Source of the DNA: Actinomadura hallensis
Lineage (GTDB): Bacteria; Actinomycetota; Actinomycetes; Streptosporangiales; Streptosporangiaceae
NCBI RefSeq assembly: GCF_006716765.1
Contig: NZ_VFPO01000001.1
Span: forward strand, 5,580,001-5,644,000
Reading direction: 5' to 3'
DNA length: 64,000 nt
Shown: one piece after another, positions 9,024 to 16,994 of the stretch
Position numbering within the stretch: position 1 is the first letter of the stretch
How the letters are laid out: each line of letters begins with the position of its first letter
Notes under the pieces: model-generated
Database searches by the model: none
Told to the model about the DNA's origin: nothing
The model's input: only the letters and a program-made list of their open reading frames with translations
Position numbers and translations under genes: made by a program

Positions 9024-9053
9024 ATCTCGCGCATATCGCTGGGAGGACATCCT

Positions 9054-9875
9054 GTGCCGGTCACGCGACACCTCCGGGACGATCCGGAGTACTGCGAGGA
9101 GTACGGGTACGGCCTCGGCGCTCCCGACGGGATCCTCGTGCTCAAGTACCGCTCGGCGGGCGGCCTGGCGTTCGGCGACGTCCGCGACGACTTCCTGCAC
9201 CAGCTCTACTGGTCGCCGGACGGCGTCCTCGCGGCGCTGTACGGCTCGTCCACCCGGTTCGCCGGGCCCGGGGAGGCGTTCTGGGCGATGCGCGCGGTGA
9301 GCCACGACGTGCGCGCCGGGGACCGGCAGACCGTCTACCGGATCTTCCTCCGGGAGGTGCCGCCCGCGCTGGACGGCCTGCGCGCCGGCAGCGCGACGGT
9401 CGACGACGAGGCGGCGCGGCTGATCGAGACGATCGCGCGCCGGGGCTGCGACGAGGCGTTCGCGCTCGCGGCCCGGCGCCGGATCCTGGACGGCCTGGGC
9501 GCCCCGTCCGCGCTCACGCCCGCGGCGTCCGCGAACGGCGGCGGGCTGGCGCTGGCCGTGGCCCGCGCCCTCGCCCATGATCCCGCCGACTCCACCCGCC
9601 TCGACGAGTGGGCCGAGCGGCTGAAGGTGAGCGTGAAGACATTGCAGCGCGACTTCGTCCGCGAGTTCGGCATGCCGTACACGCGGTGGCGGACGCGCCT
9701 GCGCCTGCGCGCGGCCCGCGTCCTGCTGAACACCCACCCGGTCACCAAGGTCGCGCACCGGGTCGGCTACGCGAGCCCGTCCGCCTTCATCACGGCGTTC
9801 ACCAAGGAGTACGGGCAGACCCCGGGCGACTACGTCGCCAACGGCCTCGCCCGCCTGGACGGCTCGCGCACCTGA
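9054..9875 (+). CDS. AraC-family transcriptional regulator
   Basis: This 273-residue protein has an N-terminal cupin-like sensor region and a C-terminal AraC DNA-binding domain of about 100 residues. The HTH pair is visible as DEWAERLKVSVKTLQRDF and VTKVAHRVGYASPSAFITAF, with the terminal YGQTPGDYV. The GTG start at 9054 has a GGGAGGA ribosome binding site 6 nt upstream. Divergence from the siderophore operon across an iron box suggests it is an iron-controlled activator of siderophore uptake, perhaps sensing the ferric siderophore. That ligand is inferred only. Confidence 0.9.
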   Translation: MPVTRHLRDDPEYCEEYGYGLGAPDGILVLKYRSAGGLAFGDVRDDFLHQLYWSPDGVLAALYGSSTRFAGPGEAFWAMRAVSHDVRAGDRQTVYRIFLREVPPALDGLRAGSATVDDEAARLIETIARRGCDEAFALAARRRILDGLGAPSALTPAASANGGGLALAVARALAHDPADSTRLDEWAERLKVSVKTLQRDFVREFGMPYTRWRTRLRLRAARVLLNTHPVTKVAHRVGYASPSAFITAFTKEYGQTPGDYVANGLARLDGSRT

Positions 9876-9972
9876 CGGCCCTTCCCCGGATGGCGAACCC
9901 CGGGCGGCGGATCACGGCGTCAATGCGGAAAGACGGCGTCGATCAGGACCCCGGCCGGGGTGGGGCGGCCGG

Positions 9973-10012
9973 AAAAAGGGCAGGCGTGTCCGCCCCGACG
10001 GGCGGACACGCC
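9973..10012 (-). terminator. Intrinsic terminator after the kamA-like gene
   Basis: There is a perfect 12-bp stem (9983-9994 with 10001-10012, GGCGTGTCCGCC pairing GGCGGACACGCC) with a 6-nt loop. On the minus strand a short spacer and TTTTT (9977-9973) follow. It lies 24 nt past the stop codon of the KamA gene. This is one of few classical U-tailed terminators in the window. Confidence 0.85.
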
Positions 10013-10035
10013 ACAGCGGACTCTTACCGCGCCCC

Positions 10036-11352
10036 TTACTTCTCCCAGGGGAAGCGGTCGGCGAAGGCGGGCTTCAGCTCGTCCAGCCAGACCGCGTTGG
10101 GGTCGTACTGGGCGAAGAAAGGCTTGCCCACCAGGTCGGCGTCGCGGCACTGGATGAAGTGCAGCGCGAACACCTTCTGGCCCGCCACCTCGACGACGCC
10201 GTCCACGCAGACCTTCCCCGGCGTGGCCGACATGGACGGGCCGCGCACGGTGCGGGAGAGCCCCGAGACGTTCTTGTACGCGTCCCTGAAGATGGTGTAC
10301 GCCTCGGCGAGCGGCACCGCGAAGTAGTCCTGCGGCCCGGTGTCCCGTTCGACGAACATGTAGTACGGGATGAGGCCCATCCGGGTCTGGGTGCGCCACA
10401 TGGTCTCCCAGGTGACGGCGTCGTCGTTGATCGTCCGGATGAGCGGGGCCTGGGTGCGGATGACCGCTCCGGTGTCGCGGATGCGGCGGCACGCCTCGGC
10501 GACCACGAGCGGCTCGAGTTCGCGCGGGTGCGTGAAGTGCGCCATGAAGGCCAGGTTCTTGCCCGACTTCACGACCTGCTCGAACAGCCGGAGCATGTCG
10601 TCGGCGTCCGGGTCGGTCACGAACTTCTGCGGCCAGTAGCCCAGCGCCTTGGTGCCGATGCGGATCGACTCGAGCTGCTCGAGCTCGAGCAGCGGCTCGA
10701 CGTAGCGGCGCAGCACCGGCTCGCCCATGATCATGGCGTCGCCGCCGGTGAACAGGACGCTGGTCACCTCCGGGTGGGCGGCGATGTAGTCGCGCAGCGC
10801 GGTGACGTCGTCGCCGGCCATCTTGAGGTCGGCCTCGCCGACGAACTGGGCCCAGCGGAAGCAGTACGTGCAGTACGCGTGGCAGGTCTGACCCTGCTTG
10901 GGGAAGTACAGCACGGTCTCGTCGTACTTGTGCTGCATCCCGGGGATCTTGCCGTCACCGAAGCTCGGGATGTTGAGCTCCATCTGCCCCGCCGGGTGCG
11001 GATTCAGCTTCCTTCGCACGGCGCGCGCGGCGGCCTCGATCTCGGCCTTGGGAGCCTCGCGGCGCAGGAGGTCGGACAGGTGCGCGACGTCCTCGGGTGG
11101 GAGCATGTCCTCCTGGGGGAAGACCAGGCGGTAGATCGGGTCGTCCGGCGCGGCCGACCAGTCGATGAGCTCCTCAATGACGTACGCGTTCGTCCGGAAC
11201 GGCAGCACCGTGGCCACCGCCCGGGTCGCGAGGCGCTGCTCGGGCGTCAGTCCCGCGCGAGCGGTGAGCTCGTCGAGGTGCTTCGCCGTGAAGGCGCGGA
11301 ACTTGCGACCAGTGGATCGCGCCGCGGGCGCCGCGTCATTCACCAGTGTCAC
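10036..11352 (-). CDS. KamA-family radical SAM aminomutase (lysine 2,3-aminomutase-like)
   Basis: This protein of 438 residues has the radical SAM cluster motif CHAYCTYC at C157, C161 and C164. KamA-family context follows, such as VTSVLFTGGDAMIM (SAM binding) and IRIGTKALGYWPQKF. It would use a [4Fe-4S] cluster, SAM and PLP to shift an amino group, on lysine or a related amino acid. GTG 11352 has AGGAG 9 nt upstream, whereas an upstream frame extension has no support. It is monocistronic, with its own terminator. No beta-lysine acetyltransferase, EpmA or lysine fermentation gene is adjacent, so the substrate is open. Confidence 0.85.
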   Translation of the reverse strand: MTLVNDAAPAARSTGRKFRAFTAKHLDELTARAGLTPEQRLATRAVATVLPFRTNAYVIEELIDWSAAPDDPIYRLVFPQEDMLPPEDVAHLSDLLRREAPKAEIEAAARAVRRKLNPHPAGQMELNIPSFGDGKIPGMQHKYDETVLYFPKQGQTCHAYCTYCFRWAQFVGEADLKMAGDDVTALRDYIAAHPEVTSVLFTGGDAMIMGEPVLRRYVEPLLELEQLESIRIGTKALGYWPQKFVTDPDADDMLRLFEQVVKSGKNLAFMAHFTHPRELEPLVVAEACRRIRDTGAVIRTQAPLIRTINDDAVTWETMWRTQTRMGLIPYYMFVERDTGPQDYFAVPLAEAYTIFRDAYKNVSGLSRTVRGPSMSATPGKVCVDGVVEVAGQKVFALHFIQCRDADLVGKPFFAQYDPNAVWLDELKPAFADRFPWEK

Positions 11353-11743
11353 GTGTTGGTACTCCTTGCTGTCAGCGGGGTAGCGCACCCCCCGGGTGCG
11401 TCGTCACGGACCGTGATCCGATGTCCTCAGGACACCCCCATTCAACCGTTTAGGACGGGTTCGTGCCGAATTGATACCCCCTAGCCAGTCGGGAAAAAGC
11501 TGGTCAACGACGATCCAGTCAAATTGCCAGGACATCATCGTTGACGTTCGCTCTCTTGTACAACGACTACGTCACGTCAAAGTGCTCCCCGGGTGACGCG
11601 CCGGGCGCGGGGGCCGGTCGCCGCAGGTGACTGCGAGTGACGCGGGCGGGCGGTCGGCGGCCCGCGGCGTCCGCCCCCCGGCGGGCCGCGACTTCCGAAA
11701 TACTGGGCGGGCGGGTGACCGGTCGGGCGGCGGAGGGGGCTCG
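11353..11743. other. Intergenic region between divergent kamA-like and DUF998 genes
   Basis: This 391-bp gap holds no convincing gene. It is less GC-rich than its surroundings at about 11460-11570 and probably carries the promoters of both flanking genes. A minus-strand TTGACC (11507-11502) with TAGGGG (11482-11477) at a 19-nt spacing is a weak promoter candidate for the aminomutase. Runs of G (11732-11739) serve the DUF998 gene as ribosome binding site. Confidence 0.4.
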
Positions 11744-12562
11744 GTGCACGGGGTGGAGACGGGCGGACGCGCCGGGCCGGGGGCCCTCCCCCGCGGGCTG
11801 GTCTGCCTCCTCCCGGTCGCGGCCGTCTCCTACGCGACGTTCCTGCTCGCGGGCGTGCTCAGCCCCGAGTTCGACCTCGTCGGCGGCTACGTGAGCGAGC
11901 TGTCGGCCGCGGGCCGGCCCTTCCGCCACGTCTACGGCGCCGGCGACCTCCTCACCGGCGTCCTGACGGTCCTGGTGGCGCTCGGCGCCCTGCGCAAGCT
12001 CGCGCGCCGCCCCCTCGCCGTCGCCGGATGGGCCTCCCTCGGGCTGTTCGGCCTCGGCGCCGTCGGCGACGCCGTCTTCCCGCTGGACTGCGCGCCCAGC
12101 CTGGAGACCTGGTGCGCGCTGCGGGAGCGGTCGGGGCATGTCTCGTTCTCCCACGGGTTCCACGCGGTCACCAGCAGCGTCGTGGTCGTGGCCTGGACGG
12201 CCGCGATACTGCTCCTGGCCCTGGCCGCACGCCGGTACGGATGGTGGCCCGCCCTCGCCCGCTGGGGCCCGCTCCTCGCGGCGGCCCATACGGTGCTCGC
12301 GTCGGCCACGCTGGCGGCCATGTACGCGGGGCACTGGCTCGGCATCGTGCAGCGGGCCCAGATCACCGTCCTCTGCCTGGGTCTCCTCGTCATCGCCTGG
12401 GCCCTGTGGACGGACCGCAGGCCCACGGCCCACGCGGGCACGGAGGGTTCGGGGCACGCGGTCACCGGGCACGAGGGCCCGGGCGGCGAGGGGCCGGGTC
12501 ATGAGGACGCGGGACGTGATGTGACGAACGTCTCGCCGACGGGTGCGGGGGGCCGGCGTTGA
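11744..12562 (+). CDS. DUF998-family integral membrane protein
   Basis: This 272-residue protein has about six membrane segments, beginning GLVCLLPVAAVSYATFLLAG. The motif PEFDLVGGYVSELSA is typical of DUF998, and a small Cys-containing loop (DCAPSLETWC) follows. The C-terminal 45 residues are hydrophilic and rich in His, Gly and Glu. GTG 11744 is chosen because GGAGG at 11732-11736 lies 7 nt upstream. The function of the family is unknown. The stop overlaps the start of the hydrolase gene, so the two are co-translated. Confidence 0.8.
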   Translation: MHGVETGGRAGPGALPRGLVCLLPVAAVSYATFLLAGVLSPEFDLVGGYVSELSAAGRPFRHVYGAGDLLTGVLTVLVALGALRKLARRPLAVAGWASLGLFGLGAVGDAVFPLDCAPSLETWCALRERSGHVSFSHGFHAVTSSVVVVAWTAAILLLALAARRYGWWPALARWGPLLAAAHTVLASATLAAMYAGHWLGIVQRAQITVLCLGLLVIAWALWTDRRPTAHAGTEGSGHAVTGHEGPGGEGPGHEDAGRDVTNVSPTGAGGRR

Positions 12563-13434
12563 GCGAGATCGTGAACGTGGGGCGCGAGCAGGTGCACGTG
12601 GTCGAGTCCGGGCCGCCGGACGGCGTTCCGCTGCTGCTCACGTCCGGGCTCGGCGGCGCCTGGTTCGACTGGGCCCCGGCCGTCGCCCTGCTGCGGGACC
12701 GTTACCGGGTGACCGTGTTCGACCGTCCGGGGCTCGGCCTCAGTCCCGCCGCGACCGCGCGGCCCACGCTGCGGCGCGACACCGCGATCCTGGCGGCGCT
12801 GGCGGAACGGGCCGGGCCGCCGGTGATCGTCCTCGCGCACTCGATGGCCGCGTTCCACGCCGAGGCGCTCGCCAGGCTGCGTCCCGGCCTCGTCCGCGGG
12901 ATGGTCCTCGCCGACCCCAGCCACGAGCGCGGCCCGCGCACCGACGTCCGGCTCGCGGCCGTGCTGACGCCCCTGGCCGCCGCGGCCGGCGCGGTCCTCG
13001 GCGCGACCCGGCTCGCGCGGGTCGCCGGGCCGCTCGGACGGCGGCTCGTCCTCCGCCGGACCAGCCGCGCCGGCGAGGCCGTCCCGGACGACGTCGTCCG
13101 CTCGGTCTACGGGCGCGGAACCGTCATCGGGACGGTCGTCGCGGAAGAACTCGCCTACCGGGAGGCGGCGGCCGACCTGGCGCGGCTGCGCGGGCGGCGG
13201 CCGTTCCCGCCCGTCCCGCTGGTGGTCGTGACGGCGCTGGGCGACGTGCGGCTGCCCGCCCGGCGGCGGGAGTGGTCGGACGGGCACGCGCGGCTCGCCG
13301 CGATGAGCCCGCGCGGCGACCGGATCGTCCTGCCGGACGCCCGCCACATGGTCGCGCTCGACGCTCCCGGCGTGCTCGCCGACGCGGTGGACGCGGTGCT
13401 CCGCGCGGAGGCCGCGGCGGAGGACGGAGCGTGA
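12559..13434 (+). CDS. Alpha/beta hydrolase fold protein
   Basis: This 291-residue protein starts at a TTG that overlaps the DUF998 stop by 4 nt. The hydrolase fold is visible: an oxyanion-loop region LLLTSGLGGAWFDW, a nucleophile elbow VLAHSMAAF with S95, an acid strand VVVTALGD and a C-terminal DARHMVALD histidine. The elbow reads A-H-S-M-A and not the usual G-x-S-x-G, which is tolerated in some families. The middle cap region is Ala/Arg-rich. It has no signal peptide, so it is cytosolic. The substrate is unknown. Confidence 0.85.
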   Translation: MSEIVNVGREQVHVVESGPPDGVPLLLTSGLGGAWFDWAPAVALLRDRYRVTVFDRPGLGLSPAATARPTLRRDTAILAALAERAGPPVIVLAHSMAAFHAEALARLRPGLVRGMVLADPSHERGPRTDVRLAAVLTPLAAAAGAVLGATRLARVAGPLGRRLVLRRTSRAGEAVPDDVVRSVYGRGTVIGTVVAEELAYREAAADLARLRGRRPFPPVPLVVVTALGDVRLPARRREWSDGHARLAAMSPRGDRIVLPDARHMVALDAPGVLADAVDAVLRAEAAAEDGA

Positions 13435-13838
13435 GGCGCCGCCTCAGCACGCCCATGCGGTTCGTGCTCGCCGCGCTGCTCGCGGCGGCGGTGTCCGGCT
13501 GCCAGGTGATGCAGCGGATCTCGGAGAGCTCGTACCGCAAAGCCGTCGCCAACGGCGCCGCCGAGGAACTGGAGGCGCGGGGCGTCGAGCTGCGGGATGC
13601 GCCCGCCTGCACGCCGCCGGAGACGCGGCCGGAAACGCGGCCCGGCCCCGGCTCCGTGCTGCGCGTGACCTGCACGGCCCGGACCCGGGCGGGCGAACCG
13701 GTCACCGTGAGCGGCGTCGTCCGCCGGGCGGACGCCCCCCGCCCCCGCGAGACCTATGTCGTGACCGTCGGCGGCCGCGAGGTGCTGCGCAAGGACTGCC
13801 TCGGCTCCGGCTGCCGCCGAACGCCCGGCGACCGCTGA
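13431..13838 (+). CDS. Small lipoprotein, paralog of the next gene
   Basis: This 135-residue protein begins at GTG 13431, which overlaps the hydrolase stop by 4 nt behind a GGAGGACGGAG ribosome binding site. A lipoprotein signal ends in VSGC near residue 25. The mature domain has the pattern AAEELEARGVEL, then C, LRVTC, GEPVTVSG, YVVTVGG and CLGSGC. The same pattern recurs in the protein encoded at 13998-14423 (RRGVEL, C, LRVSC, KQPVTVFG, YTILIAG, CLGADC). I do not recognise the family. It has some resemblance to DUF4333-like actinobacterial secreted domains. It probably faces the outside of the membrane. Confidence 0.72.
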   Translation: MRRRLSTPMRFVLAALLAAAVSGCQVMQRISESSYRKAVANGAAEELEARGVELRDAPACTPPETRPETRPGPGSVLRVTCTARTRAGEPVTVSGVVRRADAPRPRETYVVTVGGREVLRKDCLGSGCRRTPGDR

Positions 13839-13997
13839 GCACCCCGCCTCCCCCGAACCGGCGCCCATGAGTCCCCACGCCCCCTGAACGCACGCGGCAT
13901 CGGCGGCCGTCCACCGCGCGGCAACGAATCCGCATACGGAACGAAAAGATCGACCACTGGGCGCATATGAGACCGTACTGTCGGTGACCACACCCTC

Positions 13998-14423
13998 GTG
14001 GAGATGAATCGCGCGGTCCTGCAGATGGACCGCAAGAAGATCCTGATCCTGGGAGCCGCCGTGCTCCTCGCGCTGGCGCTGGCGGGGGGCGCCGTCGCCT
14101 ACCTGGTCTTCGGCGGCGAGAAGCTGACCTACGAGACGCAGCCCGCGCTGCGGAAGGCGCTGCCCGTGACGGCCGCGGCCGAGCTCAGCCGGCGCGGCGT
14201 CGAGCTGGCGGAGCCGCTGCGCTGCGTGGACCTGCCGGGCCGCACCGAGGACAAGCTGCGGGTGTCCTGCAGCGGCACGACCTCGGACAAGCAGCCGGTC
14301 ACGGTCTTCGGCAGCGGGAACCGGAAGACGGCAGAGAGCCACTACACGATCCTCATCGCCGGCAAGCCGATCGTGGAGAACGCGCCCTGCCTGGGCGCCG
14401 ACTGCCACGGCGAGAAGGGGTAG
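13998..14423 (+). CDS. Membrane-anchored small protein, paralog of the upstream lipoprotein
   Basis: This is a protein of about 141 residues with one N-terminal membrane helix (ILILGAAVLLALALAGGAV) and an extracytoplasmic domain. The domain shares RRGVEL, a Cys after about 7 residues, LRVSC, PVTVFG, YTILIAG and a final CLGADC with the lipoprotein upstream. Four conserved cysteines suggest disulfides outside the cell. The start is uncertain: GTG 13998, ATG 14004 or ATG 14025 are all in frame, and none has a clear ribosome binding site. The function is unknown. Confidence 0.72.
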   Translation: MEMNRAVLQMDRKKILILGAAVLLALALAGGAVAYLVFGGEKLTYETQPALRKALPVTAAAELSRRGVELAEPLRCVDLPGRTEDKLRVSCSGTTSDKQPVTVFGSGNRKTAESHYTILIAGKPIVENAPCLGADCHGEKG

Positions 14424-14560
14424 CCGGAGCCCGCGGGACCGGGGTGACGATCACCACCTCCGGCCGGGCGGCGTCAAGACGGGTGAAAGAACGTCCTACG
14501 ATGCGATGAGCTGCGTTCTTGCGGCGCACCGCATTCGCCTTCACCCATCTTGGAGCGGCC

Positions 14561-15808
14561 ATGACCGGCACTGGCGAGCCGTCGTCCCCGGCGACGCCTC
14601 GCCGCAGGGCGGCGCCGCGCCCCCTGCCCGTCGCGGTGGACACCATGGGCGGCGACCACGCCCCGGAGGAGATCATCGCCGGTGCGGTGGCCGCGGTCCG
14701 CGACCACGACGTCCGGCTGGTGCTGGTCGGCCAGGCCCCCCGGATCCGGCGGGAGCTGGACCGGCACGGCGTCGTCGGCACGATCCCGATCGTGCACGCC
14801 GACGAGGCCCTCGACATGGGCGAGGGCGCGCTGGCGAGCTGGCGCAAGCCCCGCTCGTCCATCGCGATCGCCTGCCACCTCATCAGGCAGGGCCGGGCGT
14901 CGGCGCTGGTGTCGGCGGGCAGCACCGCCGGGGTCGTGGCGACGTCGCGGCTGCGGCTGAAGGGGCAGCAGGGCGTGATGCGCCCGGCCATAGCGGTGAC
15001 GCTGCCGACCCGGCCGCGGCCCACGATCCTGCTGGACGCGGGCGCCACCACCGACGTCAAGCCGGAGGGCCTCGTCCAGTTCGCGGCGCTCGGCACCGCG
15101 TACGCGCAGATCCTCCTCGGCCTCGAACGGCCGTCCGTGGGGCTCCTCACGATCGGCGCCGAACCCGCCAAGGGCAACAAGACGACCAAGCGCGCCCACG
15201 AGCTGCTCGCGGGCGGCAGCCACGGCATCGAGTTCGCGGGCAACGTCGAGGGCCACGACCTGCTGACCGGCCGGGTCGACGTCGTCGTCACCGACGGGTT
15301 CACCGGCAACGTCGCCCTGAAGACCATGGAGGGGACGATCCGGACGGCGTTCACCGAGATCCGCGACGCGATGACGGCCACCCCGGCCGCGCGGATGGGC
15401 GCCCTCCTGCAGCGCCGCCGCCTGCAGGACCTCCGGGACCGCCTCGACCCCGACACCTACGGCGGCGGGGTCCTGCTCGGGCTGAACGGGACGGTCGTCA
15501 TCGCGCACGGCGCGTCCCGCGCCCGCGCGATCACGTCGGCGTGCGAGCTGGCGCACCGGCTGGCCGCCGGGCGGATCGTCGAGCGGATCCGCGAGCAGGT
15601 CGCCCAGACCAGGACGTCCCGGTTCGGCCGCTGGACGCACGGCGACCGCGACGGCTCCGACAGGCAGGCGGAGCGCGGCAGGCAGAACGAGAAAGCGCCG
15701 GACAGGCAGTCCGGGAGCGGCGGCGCCCAGCTTCCCGCCGAGGCGCGGGCGGCGCGCAAGGGGCCCGCCGGCGACACCGTCCCCGACCGCGTTCAGGGGG
15801 AGGACTGA
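14561..15808 (+). CDS. plsX: Phosphate acyltransferase PlsX
   Basis: This 415-residue protein begins at ATG 14561 with TTGGAG 5 nt upstream. PlsX hallmarks are AVDTMGGDHAPEEI near residues 24-37, VSAGSTAGVVA, LLDAGATTDVKPEGLVQFA, NKTTKRAHELL and VTDGFTGNVALKTMEG. PlsX makes acyl-phosphate from acyl-ACP for the first step of phospholipid synthesis. A C-terminal tail of about 60 residues is charged and Ala/Arg/Gln-rich, beyond the usual end. It is not next to rpmF, fabH, acpP or rnc as plsX usually is, so it may be a second copy. It overlaps the convergent LLM gene by 16 nt. Confidence 0.88.
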   Translation: MTGTGEPSSPATPRRRAAPRPLPVAVDTMGGDHAPEEIIAGAVAAVRDHDVRLVLVGQAPRIRRELDRHGVVGTIPIVHADEALDMGEGALASWRKPRSSIAIACHLIRQGRASALVSAGSTAGVVATSRLRLKGQQGVMRPAIAVTLPTRPRPTILLDAGATTDVKPEGLVQFAALGTAYAQILLGLERPSVGLLTIGAEPAKGNKTTKRAHELLAGGSHGIEFAGNVEGHDLLTGRVDVVVTDGFTGNVALKTMEGTIRTAFTEIRDAMTATPAARMGALLQRRRLQDLRDRLDPDTYGGGVLLGLNGTVVIAHGASRARAITSACELAHRLAAGRIVERIREQVAQTRTSRFGRWTHGDRDGSDRQAERGRQNEKAPDRQSGSGGAQLPAEARAARKGPAGDTVPDRVQGED

Positions 15809-16734
15809 CCGGCCTGCGGCGAGGGGCTCGCCTCGGCGTCCCCCTGCACCGCCGCCCGTTCGCGCGCGACCTGCTCGCGGACGGCCGGGACGATCTCCAG
15901 GGCGAACTCGGCGAGCCGCTCGGGGTCGCCGCCGAACAGGAACGTGTCGACGCCGTGGCCGACGGCCAGCTCCGTCAGCTCGTAGACCCACTGCTGCGAC
16001 GGGCCGTGCAGGAAGCCCCGCGCACCGCCCTCGTCGATCGAGCCCTCCAGGACGTAGACGCGGCGGATCTCGGCGGGGTCGCGGCCCGCGGCCGCCGCGG
16101 CGTCGTCGAGGCGGCGCTGCCCGTCCGCGAGCCGTTTCGGCGGGACGAGCGACGACGGCGCGATCCAGCCGTCCGCGGCGCGCCCGGCGAGGTCGATGCC
16201 CTGCGGCCCGGTCACGCCGAGCCAGATGCCGATCTGGTGCTCGGGCGCGGGACCGCTCTGCCCGGCCATGAAGCGGTAGTGGTCCCCCTGGAAGCGCAGC
16301 CCGCCCTGGTCGCTCCAGTACAGCCGGATGACGTGCACGGCCTCCTCAAGGGCGCGGCGGGCCGCGGCGGCGCCGAGCCGCCCGGCCCCGTACGCCTCGA
16401 TGTGCTCCCACGACCTCCCCGCGCCGAGGCCCAGCTCGACGCGGCCGCCGCTGAGCCGGGCCATCGTCGCGACGGCCTTCGCCAGCGTCGCGGGCGGGCG
16501 CAGCGGCAGGCACGCCACCGCGGGCAGGACCCGGATGCGGGACGTGACGGCCAGCACCGCCGCCATCAGCGTCGGCGTGTCCGCCGTGCCGCGGCGGTAC
16601 GGCTCGTCGCGGACGCCGAGGAGGTCGAGGCCGAACCGGTCCGCGTCCTGCGCGGTGCGGATCAGCGGGGCGGACACGTCCGGCGCCAGCGACATGCCGA
16701 ACCGCAGCGGCCGCCTCCGGTGGGACGGGATCAC
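15793..16734 (-). CDS. LLM-class (luciferase-like) oxidoreductase, probably F420-dependent
   Basis: This 313-residue TIM-barrel protein contains LLM-family motifs: FGMSLAPD at the N-terminus, TRIRVLPAV-type strand SRIRVLPAVAC, VELGLGAGRSWEHIEAYG and IGIWLGVTGPQGIDLAGRAADGW. Actinobacterial members of this form usually bind F420 and not FMN. The window encodes F420 synthesis at 53-58 kb, which supports this. The GTG start at 16734 overlaps the DUF2630 stop by 4 nt. The last 20 residues are a low-complexity tail. The substrate is unknown. Confidence 0.85.
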   Translation of the reverse strand: MIPSHRRRPLRFGMSLAPDVSAPLIRTAQDADRFGLDLLGVRDEPYRRGTADTPTLMAAVLAVTSRIRVLPAVACLPLRPPATLAKAVATMARLSGGRVELGLGAGRSWEHIEAYGAGRLGAAAARRALEEAVHVIRLYWSDQGGLRFQGDHYRFMAGQSGPAPEHQIGIWLGVTGPQGIDLAGRAADGWIAPSSLVPPKRLADGQRRLDDAAAAAGRDPAEIRRVYVLEGSIDEGGARGFLHGPSQQWVYELTELAVGHGVDTFLFGGDPERLAEFALEIVPAVREQVARERAAVQGDAEASPSPQAGQSSP

Positions 16735-16994
16735 TGCAGGTAGCCTTCGACCTCGTCCGGCGGCCGTACCCGCTCGCCGCCGGGGTCCTCGCCGGCCTCC
16801 CGCCGGGCGCGGCGGCGGCGCAGCAGGTCCCAGCACTGGTCCAGCGCGATCTCCAGCTCCTCCAGCCGCCGGCGCTCCTCCGCGCGCTCCAGCTCGCCGC
16901 GCTGGTACCGCTCGCGGAGCCCCTGCTCCTCGGCGACGTACTCGCCGATGCGCGCGAGGATCTCCTTCTCGCCGGCCGCGCCGTCAGCGGCCAC
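16731..16994 (-). CDS. DUF2630 family protein
   Basis: This 87-residue helical protein has the DUF2630 pattern: EILARIGEYVAEEQGLRERY, then LEELEIALDQCWDLLRRRRARREAGEDP (shown here only in part) and the terminal VEGYLQ. The family is small, actinobacterial and uncharacterised. The GTG start at 16994 overlaps the stop of the H1-like gene, and its own stop overlaps the LLM gene start. The three genes are therefore translationally coupled. Charged heptad-like helices suggest a small two-helix hairpin. Confidence 0.82.
   Translation of the reverse strand: MAADGAAGEKEILARIGEYVAEEQGLRERYQRGELERAEERRRLEELEIALDQCWDLLRRRRARREAGEDPGGERVRPPDEVEGYLQ

Noticed and set aside
16731..16994. Small protein as gas-vesicle GvpG
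   Set aside because: Length and helical composition are similar, but the EILARI, LDQCWDLLR and VEGYLQ pattern fits DUF2630, and no other gvp gene is present.
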